Notes: generated from the letters alone by a model not told the origin. A DNA stretch of 64,000 nt from Calothrix sp. NIES-2100 (GCF_002368195.1 NZ_AP018178.1:7266645-7330644); one strand, 5' to 3'. Shown: positions 41,737-51,585, counted from the first letter of the stretch. Program-made: numbers and translations.

Positions 41737-43872
41737 TTACAAGGCAGAGGTGGTACTGGCAACCCCGGTTGCTATAGCTACTGTTTGATTGCGTTGCGGT
41801 TCTCCCAGCATGACGAGAGAGCAAGTCAGTTGTCTAGCTAACTGAGTGGTAACATCACTAATAGCTAAGCCACCAGGACTTGTATGATTACGTATAAAAG
41901 GCAACACAACTAGGTCGTATAATCTTGCTGCCTGTAAAATTGCTTGGGCGACATTTTCATGGGCGATAATTTGAATTTCTGGTGGATTTGCAAAAGCCAA
42001 TCTAGACACCAGTAGTGAAAGATGCGATCGCTTAGCAGCAATTTTGCTAGAACTGGTGCGTCGCTCGCACACATTCAATACAGTCACTTGGGCTTGATTG
42101 AAGTCTGCCAACATTTGGGCAAACTGCACAGGCTGTAACGTTGGTGCCATTAAATTTTCTATCGGAACTAAAATCCGTTGAATTTTTTTCGGAGAGTCTA
42201 CTAAACGGGTAACCGCCACAGGACAGTGGGATGCCCAAAGTACGTTATCAATTACGTTACCAAATAAACGCGCTTTGAACCCAGTGCGTTTACCCCAACC
42301 CATAACAATCAAATTAGCCTTTTGTTCGCGAGCGGCTCTGCTAATTCCTTGAGCAAAGGCATCATCAATGCGTAGCAAGGGTTCTGCTGCTAAGCCCAAT
42401 ACTCGGCTTTGCGCCGTAGCTTTTGCCAATAACCGCTCACTTCGCTGCAAAGAGGCTTCTAACTGTGGTGCATCCATGTTAGCCGCAGCGGTAGCGATCG
42501 CTAACGGGACAATTCTGCCATTTGCTTGGTGTGCTAACAATGTTGCTAATTCAATTAAATATTGCTGAGTTTGCGGATTATAAATAGGTACTACTATAGT
42601 GAAAGCATTGCCAGTTTCTGCTATTTTTTGCTCCGGCTGATTTGTGGGTGCTGCCTCTGTAGCTACTGATGAAGCCAACCCAACAGCCACCCGACTCGTA
42701 AGTAATGGACCTAGGGTTGATGTTACGAGCATGACAACAACAACACTATTAAAGACTTCAGATGACAATAACCCAGTCTGATACCCTACTAATGTTGCTG
42801 CTAATGTTGTGCCCACTTGGGGAACTGATAGCGACCACATTGTTAGCATTTCTCGCCAATTGTACTGGTATACCAGTTTTGCTAACAAAGCGGCGATCAA
42901 TTTGCTAGCGATCGCACCGAACACAAAAAGGAGCGTCAATTGTAAATTGGTAGTGCTTCTGGTGAATGTGGGTAAATCGATCAGTAAACCAAGATGAACA
43001 AAGAAAATGGGAATGAATAGCACACTGCCAACAAATACCACTTTTTCTTTGACTGGGCCTTCACCCAACACTTCATTAACTGCTAAACCCGCTAAAAAGG
43101 CACCAATAATTTTTTCTACGCCAATTAATTGCGCACCAACAGCAGCCAGAAACACAGTTAGCAGCACAAATAAAAACTGGTTTCCCTCTTCTCCAGAAGA
43201 ACGTCGGAAAAATTCTTTGCCTACCCAATCAAAGCCGGTTAAAACTACAACACAGTAAATAGTTAACCAACCGATCAAAGTTAGTAGCTTTGCGAAGCTG
43301 AATACTTCTGTATTAAAGGACGCTACACACACAGTTAATATTAAAAGAGCGCCAATATCGGTAAAAACCTTGGCTCCAATGCTGACGGTAACAGCTTGAT
43401 TTTTCAGAACTCCCAGGCGATTAATTATCGGATATGCCAACAGAGTATGGGAACTGAACAAAGAACCAATTAATATGGATGGCAGCCAAGCAAAGCCAAA
43501 AATTCGTCCCAACAAGCTTCCCATGACTAAGGGGACAATTAAAGTAAAGCTGCCAAACCCTAGGGAGCGATTTTTCTGACGCTGGAATTGCTCTAAGTCA
43601 ACTTCTAGTCCGGCTACAAATATTAAGTAAACTAGCCCAATATCTGCTAGCAGTCTCATGATCTCTGATTCTGTCTGAAATAAATTCCAGCCACCAGGAC
43701 CAAGTACTACCCCAGAAAAGACCAAACCTACTAATCCTGGTAATCTGAGCCGCTCGAACAGAATCGGCACCACTAAGATAACTACCAGCAAAATAGCAAA
43801 GGGAACAATTGGTTCTTTGCCAAGTATTTCAGAGGTTGGTTCCAGTGCAAGAACTTGTGAGATGAGTTCCAT
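41737..43872 (-). CDS. Cation:proton antiporter (KefB type) with two USP domains
   Basis: The 711-residue membrane protein has an N-terminal Na+/H+ exchanger domain (about residues 20-400, roughly 12 hydrophobic segments, e.g. RLPGLVGLVFSGVVLGPGGW, LIFVAGLEVDLEQF and IIGAFLAGLAVNEVLG). The C-terminal half is cytosolic with two universal-stress-protein-like modules (about 425-555, with VMGWGKRTGFKARLFGNVID, and about 565-700). The fusion suggests control of ion exchange by nucleotide binding. K+ or Na+ specificity is not evident. The end (VASTTSAL) lies 358 bp from the UXS gene. Confidence 0.92.
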   Translation of the reverse strand: MELISQVLALEPTSEILGKEPIVPFAILLVVILVVPILFERLRLPGLVGLVFSGVVLGPGGWNLFQTESEIMRLLADIGLVYLIFVAGLEVDLEQFQRQKNRSLGFGSFTLIVPLVMGSLLGRIFGFAWLPSILIGSLFSSHTLLAYPIINRLGVLKNQAVTVSIGAKVFTDIGALLILTVCVASFNTEVFSFAKLLTLIGWLTIYCVVVLTGFDWVGKEFFRRSSGEEGNQFLFVLLTVFLAAVGAQLIGVEKIIGAFLAGLAVNEVLGEGPVKEKVVFVGSVLFIPIFFVHLGLLIDLPTFTRSTTNLQLTLLFVFGAIASKLIAALLAKLVYQYNWREMLTMWSLSVPQVGTTLAATLVGYQTGLLSSEVFNSVVVVMLVTSTLGPLLTSRVAVGLASSVATEAAPTNQPEQKIAETGNAFTIVVPIYNPQTQQYLIELATLLAHQANGRIVPLAIATAAANMDAPQLEASLQRSERLLAKATAQSRVLGLAAEPLLRIDDAFAQGISRAAREQKANLIVMGWGKRTGFKARLFGNVIDNVLWASHCPVAVTRLVDSPKKIQRILVPIENLMAPTLQPVQFAQMLADFNQAQVTVLNVCERRTSSSKIAAKRSHLSLLVSRLAFANPPEIQIIAHENVAQAILQAARLYDLVVLPFIRNHTSPGGLAISDVTTQLARQLTCSLVMLGEPQRNQTVAIATGVASTTSAL

Positions 43873-44035
43873 AGGTAGAACTTGAAAGGGCGATAATGAA
43901 GCTGCGATTACCTTAAGGGCAATCGCCCGATCAATATAACTGCAAAAACCACCTTGAGTAAAAATTAAAAAAAACTTAACTTATGGTACTTAGAAGATAG
44001 GGATTAGGGGCTAGGGGCTAGGGACTAGGGATGAG

Positions 44036-44156
44036 AGGGACAAGGAGAACAAGGAGAGAAGTCTGAGCGCCGGCGTCCGGCGATGGCTTCTCCCAAGGGG
44101 AGACGCTGCGCGAACGCCAACGTCTTCGACGAACAGAACTTCGGAGGGACAAGGGG
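44036..44156. repeat. Dispersed palindromic repeat island
   Basis: The fullest match to 684-847: GAAGTCTGAGCGCCGGCG, GGCTTCTCCCAAGGGGAGAC, GCTGCGCGAACGCCAACGTC and CAGAACTTCGGAGGGACAAG in the same order and orientation, about 120 bp. It lies in the 300-bp gap between the antiporter and the next gene. Confidence 0.85.
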
Positions 44157-44172
44157 GACAAATGACTATTGA

Positions 44173-44829
44173 CTATGGATGAACCTGACTCAAAATGAAC
44201 CGTAAGCGATCATAGTCATCCTTCAACAGCAAGCTCAGGGTTCTTCCGGCTTTGATTAGCCATTTGCGGTCGGCTTTACGTAACTGATAAACCTCTCGAA
44301 TAGCAGCCGCAGCCAAAGATTCTATTGGTGCACCTTTTACAGAAAGTAGTGTCTGTAAAAAATTCAGTTCTTCTGTAAATCTAACAATTGTTTCTGGTTC
44401 ACATCGATAAACGGCTTGATGAATTTGTGGGGGACGGGGTGGTAAATACTGATATACCCTTTGACTATAACCTTGAGTATGAGACGGCATCTCAAACCCC
44501 ACGATCGCCGCCCGAAATTCAGTTTTCAGCATGGCAAATATCTGGGGTTGTTCTTCTCGTAAATCCTGCAAGGACAATCCTAGAGCTACTGCACGGTGTA
44601 CGGAATCTATAGGCATTGTTGTGGCATAATACACCACTGCATAAATTTGGTTGCCCGATTCTTCATCGACAGAACAAACCCAGCTACCAAAAGGAGGCAT
44701 AGGAGGAAAACTTAAGTCTTCCGGTTCCAGACACTGTGCCAGAAATTCCGTAGAATTGGTTTCGATCACCTCGGCAATATGATGAGGATGGCGATCGCCA
44801 GTAGCAAACTGTGGTAAAGGAAGGCGCAT
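44173..44829 (-). CDS. HAS-barrel-like protein of unknown function
   Basis: The 218-residue product has an N-terminal beta-rich part (HHIAEVIETNSTEFLAQCLE, FGSWVCSVDEESGNQIYAVV) resembling the HAS barrel found at the N-terminus of HerA and ATP synthase-like ATPases. It continues with a helical C-terminal half (AAAAIREVYQLRKADRKWLIK, DDYDRLRFILSQV). The ATPase domain itself is absent. It is probably a cyanobacterial protein of unknown role; the HAS assignment is tentative. Confidence 0.65.
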   Translation of the reverse strand: MRLPLPQFATGDRHPHHIAEVIETNSTEFLAQCLEPEDLSFPPMPPFGSWVCSVDEESGNQIYAVVYYATTMPIDSVHRAVALGLSLQDLREEQPQIFAMLKTEFRAAIVGFEMPSHTQGYSQRVYQYLPPRPPQIHQAVYRCEPETIVRFTEELNFLQTLLSVKGAPIESLAAAAIREVYQLRKADRKWLIKAGRTLSLLLKDDYDRLRFILSQVHP

Positions 44830-44852
44830 AGTAGTCTTTTGTCATTGGTCAT

Positions 44853-44918
44853 CCCTTCTGGTGCGTCCGCTTCGCGTAGCTTGCTTCCTGTAGGGTACGG
44901 CTGCGCTCAGGGCAAGTA
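44853..44918. repeat. Dispersed repeat fragment
   Basis: GGTGCGTCCGCTTCGCGTAGC and GGTACGGCTGCGCTCAGGGC (shown as separate modules). The first module recurs at 52580-52605. Confidence 0.65.
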
Positions 44919-44975
44919 GTCATTAGTCATCAGTATTTGCCGATTGACAAATGACAAATGACTAATAACTAGTAA

Positions 44976-45170
44976 TTATTTCCCTTTCTTCTTGCCTGTG
45001 GTTTCTACAGTTTCCAATTCACTCAAGCGAAAGGTAATTAATTTATCCCAGTTACCACCCTCAAATAGTACGGCTACCTTGCCATCGCTTACCCGTTGTA
45101 CGAGTCCTTCATAGCGATAATAGGTATCTGCGGGATTTTTAACGCGAACAGTTGCTCCAGGCAGGATCAT
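44976..45170 (-). CDS. ndhS: NAD(P)H dehydrogenase-like complex subunit S
   Basis: The 64-residue protein matches the cyanobacterial NdhS: MILPGATVRVKNPADTYYRY at the start, then LVQRVSDGKVAVLFEGGNWDK and ITFRLSEL, a small SH3-like barrel with a Lys-rich tail. NdhS is the ferredoxin-binding subunit of the thylakoid NDH-1 complex used for cyclic electron flow around photosystem I. Start ATG at 45170. Full length for the family. Confidence 0.95.
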   Translation of the reverse strand: MILPGATVRVKNPADTYYRYEGLVQRVSDGKVAVLFEGGNWDKLITFRLSELETVETTGKKKGK

Positions 45171-45230
45171 GATTTTTATCCTCGCTTAATTTCCTGTTAT
45201 ATAGCTTAATACTTGTCAGGAGTCGAAAGT

Positions 45231-45303
45231 GCATAGTCAAGAGTCCACAGTCAAAAGTCCACAGCCTAGAATTTCTTGACCATTGACCATTGACCATTGA
45301 CTC
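45231..45303. repeat. Heptad-type repeats
   Basis: AGTCAAGAGTCCACAGTCAAAAGTCCACAG and TTGACCATTGACCATTGACC-type units (quoted in parts), ending at the stop codon of rodA. Confidence 0.7.
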
Positions 45304-46618
45304 ATGAATAATACTTCTGCCGTTGGCGAAAGTTTGCTACCGATTCTACTATTCCTAAAGAAATGAAGTTGGTCAGCATGGCAGAACGACCGTAACTCAT
45401 CCAGGGTAGGGGAATTCCCGCTACAGGTGCTAAACCTACTGTCATGCCTACATTAACAATTAGCTGAAATACAATCATCGACAAAACACCAATAGCCAAT
45501 AAAGAGCCAAAATTATCTTTGGCGGTTTGGGCTACGTGCAGTAGACGGAAGCAAATTAAGCAAAAGACAAAAAGTACTACCAAACAACCAATAAAACCGA
45601 ATTCTTCACCTACGGCGGAGAAAATGAAGTCTGTATGCTGTTCAGGTACAAAATTTAGTTGGGTCATCGGACCTTTGAACAGACCCCATCCCCAAATTTC
45701 ACCAGCACCAATGGCAATCCGAGATTGGATGAGGTGATAACCAGCACCTAAAGGATCGTGTTCCGGGTTGATAAATACGCTGAGTCTATCTTTTTGATAT
45801 TCTTTAAGTACATGGTTCCAGGCAAAAACACCTAGTTCACCACCTAGCATGTTGAGACTCCATGCACTGATAGCTCCCAGTCCAAATTTTCGCCACGGAA
45901 GAGTCTGCCAGCCGAGAATACCCATTGCTCCCGCCCAAAATAATCCTAATGGGCCGAAGGATAATTCTTTAAACAAAACTATCGGTTCTGTTAACGGCCA
46001 AGAGATACTAAATAAAATAGCGGCAACTATAGGAGAAATCATGAGTATGAGCCAGCCTGGGTTGGCATTTGCCCAGTAGAGCATCCCTAAGACGATCGCA
46101 CCAAAGACCAATGATGTTGCCAAGTCTGGTTGCAAAAATACTAATCCCCAGGGAATAGCAGTGATTGCCAAGGCTCTAAAAACATTCTCGATTGTGGAAG
46201 CTGTGCGTTTGTGTAGTAAAGCGGCAAGGGTAATAATTATACCTACTTTGGCAAACTCGGAGGGTTGGACGTTAAAACCGGCAATATTAATCCACCGCTG
46301 TGCCCCTTTAGCGCTAGTACCAGCGAGCATCACGGCAATGAGGCTAAAGTTTGTCAATCCATAGGTTACCCAGTGCCACTGAATCAGATGTTCGTAACGG
46401 CTACGAGCGAGAAATAATGCGATTACCACACCAATACTAGCTACCAGCCAGTGCCACCACCAGTCAGTGACTGGCTGCTTTAATTCCGTACTGAGAATCA
46501 TTATGCCGCCAAAAATACTGACAGCAATAGGCAAACAAAATAATAGCCAATCTACTTGCTGCCAAGGTTTTACCCAATACTTCCAGCGAATTTTGGGGAG
46601 CGAACTTTTTAACAACAT
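45302..46618 (-). CDS. rodA: Rod shape-determining protein RodA (SEDS glycosyltransferase)
   Basis: The 438-residue SEDS protein has ten or more hydrophobic segments. Signature regions include LNIAGFNVQPSEFAKVGIII in part (here INIAGFNVQPSEFAKV), FLQPDLATSLVF, QSRIAIGAGEIWGWG and LPWMSYGRSAMLTNF near the C-terminus. It polymerises lipid II into peptidoglycan glycan strands during elongation. It is longer than E. coli RodA (about 370), with an insertion around residues 195-260. In the last motif the usual YGGS is YGRS; I believe this occurs in cyanobacterial RodA but cannot check. Confidence 0.93.
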   Translation of the reverse strand: MLLKSSLPKIRWKYWVKPWQQVDWLLFCLPIAVSIFGGIMILSTELKQPVTDWWWHWLVASIGVVIALFLARSRYEHLIQWHWVTYGLTNFSLIAVMLAGTSAKGAQRWINIAGFNVQPSEFAKVGIIITLAALLHKRTASTIENVFRALAITAIPWGLVFLQPDLATSLVFGAIVLGMLYWANANPGWLILMISPIVAAILFSISWPLTEPIVLFKELSFGPLGLFWAGAMGILGWQTLPWRKFGLGAISAWSLNMLGGELGVFAWNHVLKEYQKDRLSVFINPEHDPLGAGYHLIQSRIAIGAGEIWGWGLFKGPMTQLNFVPEQHTDFIFSAVGEEFGFIGCLVVLFVFCLICFRLLHVAQTAKDNFGSLLAIGVLSMIVFQLIVNVGMTVGLAPVAGIPLPWMSYGRSAMLTNFISLGIVESVANFRQRQKYYS

Positions 46619-46718
46619 TGTGTGAGTTTAGACTTAAGTTGTAGATGTTAAATTTAGTGACTACTAAAAATCTGTATTCCTAGGTTGTGACCCAGGAACC
46701 AGATAGAATTGGAATTTC

Positions 46719-47789
46719 TTATGTTAAGGCGGCAACTGATACTTTACCAGCAATGGCCAAGGCGATCGCAGTTAATGCTTTAGCTGAGGCTGAATCTGGT
46801 TCACCAACTACTATCGGTACTCCACTATCACCACCAACTCTGGCGGAAATCTCTAGGGGTACAAGTCCCAACAAAGGAACTCCCAGTTCCGCCGCTGTTT
46901 TTTCTCCACCTCCAGAACCAAAGATATCGTACTGTTTATCTGGCATATCGGGTGGGATAAAATAGCTCATATTTTCTACTATTCCCAGTACGGGGACGTT
47001 CATCTGCTGGAACATCCGCAATCCCTTACGGGAATCTAGCAGTGCTACGTTTTGCGGTGTAGTCACAATTACTGCTCCTGCCATCGGTACTGCTTGAGTT
47101 AAAGTTAACTGGGCATCCCCGGTTCCTGGTGGCATATCTACAATTAAATAGTCCAGTTCTCCCCATTCCACTTGATAGAGAAATTGGCGAATTACGCCAT
47201 TTAACATTGGCCCCCGCCAAATCACTGGCTGATCTCGGTCAATTAAAAAGCCCATTGAGACTAATTTGACACCGTGATTAAACGCAGGTTCGAGTATTTC
47301 ACCTTTTTCACTGGGGCGCACTGTAATCTGAGCATCGGTTAGCCCCAGCATGGTGGGATCGTTGGGGCCGTAAATATCAGCATCAAGTAAACCAACTTTG
47401 GCACCCGTCTGCGCGAGAGCAACTGCTACATTAACTGCGACTGTACTCTTACCCACACCGCCTTTACCACTGGAAACAGCAATGATATTTTTCACACCAG
47501 TAACGCCAGTGCGATCGGGTAAGCTTTTTTGCTGGGGTGTTTCTGCTGTCACTTCTATGCTGACATCTGTCACACCTGGTAGCTTTTTCACAGCTTTTTG
47601 ACAGTCTTCAACGATAAACTCCCTTAAAGGACAGGCGGGTGTGGTTAACACTAAAGTGAAACTAACCTTGCCATCATCTATTTTGACGTTGCGAATCATA
47701 TTCAGTTCTACCAGACTTTTCTGAAGTTCTGGATCTTGTACTGGTCGCAACACTTCTAAAACCGAGCGGGAATCAAGGACATCGTACAT
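46719..47789 (-). CDS. mrp: Mrp/NBP35-family Fe-S carrier ATPase
   Basis: The 356-residue P-loop protein has an N-terminal MIP18 (DUF59) domain (residues 5-85, VLRPVQDPELQKSLVELNMI) and a MinD-like ATPase. Deviant Walker A is VSSGKGGVGKSTVAVN (105-120), Walker B LLDADIYGPNDPTMLG, and the MPPGTGDAQLT motif. The usual C-terminal CxxC pair is reduced: NMSYFIPPDMPDKQYDIFG contains no Cys, as in many cyanobacterial Mrp proteins. It probably carries Fe-S clusters to apo-proteins. ATG start at 47789. Confidence 0.92.
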   Translation of the reverse strand: MYDVLDSRSVLEVLRPVQDPELQKSLVELNMIRNVKIDDGKVSFTLVLTTPACPLREFIVEDCQKAVKKLPGVTDVSIEVTAETPQQKSLPDRTGVTGVKNIIAVSSGKGGVGKSTVAVNVAVALAQTGAKVGLLDADIYGPNDPTMLGLTDAQITVRPSEKGEILEPAFNHGVKLVSMGFLIDRDQPVIWRGPMLNGVIRQFLYQVEWGELDYLIVDMPPGTGDAQLTLTQAVPMAGAVIVTTPQNVALLDSRKGLRMFQQMNVPVLGIVENMSYFIPPDMPDKQYDIFGSGGGEKTAAELGVPLLGLVPLEISARVGGDSGVPIVVGEPDSASAKALTAIALAIAGKVSVAALT

Positions 47790-47996
47790 AAAAATTCAAA
47801 TTTCAAATTTCCAAAACAAGAAATGCATTTGTGGCAAGTAACTTAACTACTAACTGGATACTTTATTGTGCCGCGATCGCTGTAATAAAACTTAAAAAAA
47901 ATACATAATCAATCAATGGTAAACATTTGGTTTATTGATGGATTGGGCATTGGGCATTTCTTATTTATCTTCCTTGTCCTCCTTGTCCCCTCATTC

Positions 47997-48521
47997 CTAG
48001 AAGTCAAAACAACTGTCGTTGAGAGATTTTTTCTTACTTGACACTGCTTGTAATGCAGCTTTTTCTACGGCTTCGACTAAGGAACGAGCGACGCGATCAG
48101 CGTAAGGACGGGAGAAAGACCAGATTAAGGGTGACAACCAACCGCGTAGGGTGACAGAGTAAGATAAACAAGTACCACAAACTGTGGACTCCACTCGGTA
48201 AGTTATCCGTTCCTCAATTCCAGGAATCGCCAGCACTCGGATACTCAACATTTCTTGGGGATTGACACGCTCGACAAAAATCCGAATGGGAATTGGCGAA
48301 AAGCGCGTCACTGCTTGGAAAATTAAGCCAGGTTTGGGTACTAAACCGTAGGGTACGTTAGTACTTTTGAGTAGTGGGTGCCAAGAAACGTCTGTGAAGT
48401 TTACCACCTGTTGCCAAAGTTCATCTACAGAAGCGAAACTAATTTCTCGATATGTCCGCACCAGAGAAACGCAAAATCGACGACGTTGACGTTGAATGAA
48501 TTTAGATAAACAACCTCGCAT
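47997..48521 (-). CDS. SRPBCC family protein
   Basis: The product is about 174 residues from ATG 48521. The frame continues upstream to 48593, but MRGCLSKFIQRQRRRF is a plausible start. A START/Bet v1-like SRPBCC domain follows: VRTYREISFASVDELWQQV, VSWHPLLKSTN, GIEERITYRVESTVCGTCLSYSVTLRGWLSPL in parts, and a final helix ADRVARSLVEAVEKAALQ. The fold binds hydrophobic ligands; the ligand is unknown. Confidence 0.75.
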   Translation of the reverse strand: MRGCLSKFIQRQRRRFCVSLVRTYREISFASVDELWQQVVNFTDVSWHPLLKSTNVPYGLVPKPGLIFQAVTRFSPIPIRIFVERVNPQEMLSIRVLAIPGIEERITYRVESTVCGTCLSYSVTLRGWLSPLIWSFSRPYADRVARSLVEAVEKAALQAVSSKKKSLNDSCFDF

Positions 48522-49007
48522 TTGCCTAATCCTCCTAGCTAAACACTTTTTGGGAACTCTGGCATGGTGGGCAATTGTACTTAGCCCTTGCATTAAACTT
48601 TCTCAAAATTGCCCTAACTATAGCAAGCCCTATAAGGTGCAAATACTAGTACGATGATAGGGAGTTGACAACCTCTAACTCGTGGAACCTCTCCTGAGCT
48701 TGGTGTCGAATTCAAAGAGCATTTCAGTCCAAACCTCGAAATATCAAGGTTGAGAGTGCTTGTAACTAATCCGCCAGAGTCTGGTGTAAACACCAGAATG
48801 TTTCCATCAAGAAATTAAAAAAAACTTTGTCCAATATACAAGCCTATACGCATTTGAGGGAAAATAAACTTTAGTCTTGCTAATCAATCGGATAAATGCT
48901 TGACAACTAAAAAAAAAGCAAATTTAACTTCGTGTTTGCTCAGAAATTTTTTATGACAAAATTTCTGATTTTTGGGAAATTGTAATTTAGGTTCGGGAAT
49001 CTATGCT
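48522..49007. other. Divergent intergenic region SRPBCC / hemF
   Basis: About 490 bp shared by divergent genes. No repeat, known RNA or small gene is seen. Confidence 0.5.
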
Positions 49008-50060
49008 ATGTTGATCAACTCGCAAACCCCAACTCTGGCTGTAGACTCATCAAAGTTTCTCCCAGCACCTGATGCTAAACAGAGAGTTAGTCTGTTTATG
49101 CGACAGTTACAAGATGAAATCACTCAAGCTTTGACAGGTCTGGATGGTGCTGCTAAGTTTCATGAAGATAGTTGGGAACGTCCAGAAGGTGGTGGAGGGC
49201 GATCGCGTGTTCTGCGTGATGGCGAAATCTTTGAACAAGCTGGTGTAAACTTTTCTGAAGTTTGGGGTTCCCATTTACCAGCGTCAATTTTAACCCAACG
49301 CCCAGAAGCAGCAGGACATGGTTTTTATGCCACGGGAACTTCTCTGGTGTTACACCCACGTAACCCCTATGTACCTACTGTACATTTGAATTATCGCTAT
49401 TTTGAAGCAGGCCCAGTATGGTGGTTTGGTGGTGGAGCTGATTTAACACCTTACTATCCCTTTGTCGAAGATGTTAAACATTTCCATCAAACATTCAAGC
49501 AGGCGTGCGATCAACATCACCCAGAGTATTACCCAGTTTTCAAGCGCTGGTGTGACGAATATTTCTACCTCAAGCATCGCGGTGAGACAAGAGGTGTAGG
49601 TGGTCTATTTTTAGATTACCAAGATGGTCAAGGTGCTATATATCGAGGTCCTGACCCCAATGGGGAAGCAGCTAAATATAGCAACCAGGTAGGAACAATA
49701 CCACAACGGACTTGGGAAGAATTGTTTGCCTTAGTGCAAGACTGCGGTCGAGCTTTTTTGCCAGCTTACGTACCGATTGTAGAACGGCGTAATGAAATTG
49801 AATATGGCGATCGCGAACGGGATTTCCAACTTTATCGTCGGGGAAGATACGTAGAATTTAACTTGGTTTATGACCGAGGTACAATTTTTGGTCTGCAAAC
49901 CAACGGACGCACGGAATCAATTCTGATGTCTTTACCTCCTTTGGTGCGTTGGGAATACGGGTATCAACCAGCAGTTAATACCCCAGAAGCCGAATTGTAT
50001 GAAACTTTCTTGAAGCCTCAAGATTGGATCAATTGGACACCCACAAATAGTCCTGAATGA
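49008..50060 (+). CDS. hemF: Oxygen-dependent coproporphyrinogen III oxidase
   Basis: From ATG 49008 the product has 350 residues (a TTG at 48972 would add 12). It decarboxylates coproporphyrinogen III to protoporphyrinogen IX with O2, in haem and chlorophyll synthesis. HemF motifs are SWERPEGGGGRSRVL, VHLNYRYFEAGPVWWFGGGADLTPYYPF in parts, HHPEYYPVFKRWCDEYFYLKHRGE in parts, and RGRYVEFNLVYDRGTIFGL. Length is normal. It depends on oxygen, consistent with an aerobic photosynthetic organism. Confidence 0.96.
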   Translation: MLINSQTPTLAVDSSKFLPAPDAKQRVSLFMRQLQDEITQALTGLDGAAKFHEDSWERPEGGGGRSRVLRDGEIFEQAGVNFSEVWGSHLPASILTQRPEAAGHGFYATGTSLVLHPRNPYVPTVHLNYRYFEAGPVWWFGGGADLTPYYPFVEDVKHFHQTFKQACDQHHPEYYPVFKRWCDEYFYLKHRGETRGVGGLFLDYQDGQGAIYRGPDPNGEAAKYSNQVGTIPQRTWEELFALVQDCGRAFLPAYVPIVERRNEIEYGDRERDFQLYRRGRYVEFNLVYDRGTIFGLQTNGRTESILMSLPPLVRWEYGYQPAVNTPEAELYETFLKPQDWINWTPTNSPE

Positions 50061-50462
50061 TCGTTGATGAGTAGTGAGTTAGGAGTAAAACATCACAAAA
50101 CCATCCTCATGAATAAAATCAGGAATTTTTGTGGTCATTGCTGTCAATCTCTTTACTTAGCTTCTTTATCCTCATCTTTTTGAATCAGCACTAATCTGAG
50201 TACTCAGCCCGGGTTTGGTGAGTTAAACTACTAAAGAAAAGCACCTAGTAAAAATAGGTGACATTTTTAGCCGTTGCTTGTTAATCTCAAGTATCAGCAA
50301 TAAATAATTCTGTTAGTGGTGAGTCAATTAATTTACTAACTTACGGGATTTCATCCTAGTCATAGGAGCATTGAGATTTCCAGGAAAGCAAGTCTTTTGA
50401 CTCACCAGTAGCAGGCTTAAATAAAGTAGTTAACTTTCACAGGACTGTTACAGGGAGGCTCA
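50061..50462. other. Intergenic region hemF / STAS gene
   Basis: About 400 bp. A weak hairpin CACCTA-(7 nt)-TAGGTG at 50242-50260 is followed by ACATTTTT and may be a terminator. No gene is seen. Confidence 0.5.
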
Positions 50463-50831
50463 GTGATTCAGATAGAGCAGAAAACCCACATCACCCAAGA
50501 CGGTAATACCGTTATTGTGTTGACACCAAGCGGGCGTTTAGACATTACCACTGCTTGGCAATTTCGCCTGAAGTTACAGGAATGTATTTCCAAACTCAGT
50601 CGTCATGTAGTTGTGAATCTTAGTCAGGTAAACTTTATTGATAGTTCTGGTCTTACTTCTTTAGTAGCCGGGATGCGTGACGCTGATAAACTCAAGGGTA
50701 GTTTCCGTATTTGCAATGTACATACAGAAGCCAAACTTGTGTTTGAAGTGACAATGATGGACACAGTTTTTGAAATCTTTGAAACTGAAGATGAAGCTTT
50801 AGAAGGTGTACCTCGTAGCATTGCTAGCTAA
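50463..50831 (+). CDS. STAS-domain protein (anti-sigma factor antagonist type)
   Basis: A 122-residue STAS protein starting at GTG after GGGAGGCTCA, a good ribosome-binding site. The conserved phosphorylatable Ser lies in NLSQVNFIDSSGLTSLVAG (the DSSG motif). The N-terminal VLTPSGRLDITTAWQF and the closing FEIFETEDEALE fit RsbV/SpoIIAA-like antagonists. These bind an anti-sigma kinase in their unphosphorylated form. No anti-sigma partner is adjacent. Confidence 0.92.
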   Translation: MIQIEQKTHITQDGNTVIVLTPSGRLDITTAWQFRLKLQECISKLSRHVVVNLSQVNFIDSSGLTSLVAGMRDADKLKGSFRICNVHTEAKLVFEVTMMDTVFEIFETEDEALEGVPRSIAS

Positions 50832-50988
50832 AACTGTACTGAGTGGTATGTTTTAAGAAGCGATCGCCTTGGTTGACAAGACTGTACTCACTGGCGTTGC
50901 TGAGTTGAAGAATTGAGAAAATGCACAGAACAGAAGAACAGTCAAGAAAATGACTATTTTCTGCAACTTCTGACTCAGCACTCAGTAC

Positions 50989-51585
50989 TCAGTACTGCTC
51001 TCGCTTAGAGTAGCGGTAAGGGCCTAAAATTGCTCCCCACGTAGCTTTACCAGTTGCTGTGTCAATTCCTTTATCGTAGCTGAGAAATTCTGCGGCAAAG
51101 GCTTCAAAACCCAAAGACACTTGTATAGTGTTACCCAGATAAGTAAAGCGACAGTTAGTATTTGCTGGTGGAGTGGCGACAAACTTATAGCAGTTAGGCG
51201 CTATTGTTTGCTGGGTAACGGTGAGGATGCAACCTGGTAATAAATCTAATTGATCGGCTGTCAAAGCAGCGAGTAAAGTTGGATTGCGACCTGCTCCTTT
51301 TAAACTGCCTGGATCTTTAGGCATATAATATTGCACTTGCAGGGGTGCATCAAAGTCACCTCCGGGCTGTAACCGCATAATTCGCTGGCGGTAAGGATTC
51401 TCTAAGTTGATAATATTAGCTTGTTCAGCAAACAATGTAATACTGTCTTCAGAAAACAGATTAATTCGTCTTTGCCATAGACGGAGGTGAACGTACCAAA
51501 CAGGATCGGCTATAGCTTGCTCTTTATTGTCAAATTCACCAGCCAGGTACTTACCTAGATCTGTTAACTTTGGGGATAAGGTCAT
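50989..51585 (-). CDS. cpcT: Phycobiliprotein lyase CpcT/CpeT
   Basis: From ATG 51585 the product has 198 residues; the 16 upstream residues come from heptad-repeat DNA. The CpcT/CpeT lipocalin-like fold shows LAGEFDNKEQAIADPVWYVH, YRQRIMRL, LLPGCILTV and WGAILGPYRYSKR. CpcT attaches phycocyanobilin to the second cysteine of beta-phycocyanin (Cys153 or 155). CpeT acts on phycoerythrin, but no phycoerythrin genes are in view. It is near psb29, which reads in the opposite direction. Confidence 0.92.
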   Translation of the reverse strand: MTLSPKLTDLGKYLAGEFDNKEQAIADPVWYVHLRLWQRRINLFSEDSITLFAEQANIINLENPYRQRIMRLQPGGDFDAPLQVQYYMPKDPGSLKGAGRNPTLLAALTADQLDLLPGCILTVTQQTIAPNCYKFVATPPANTNCRFTYLGNTIQVSLGFEAFAAEFLSYDKGIDTATGKATWGAILGPYRYSKREQY

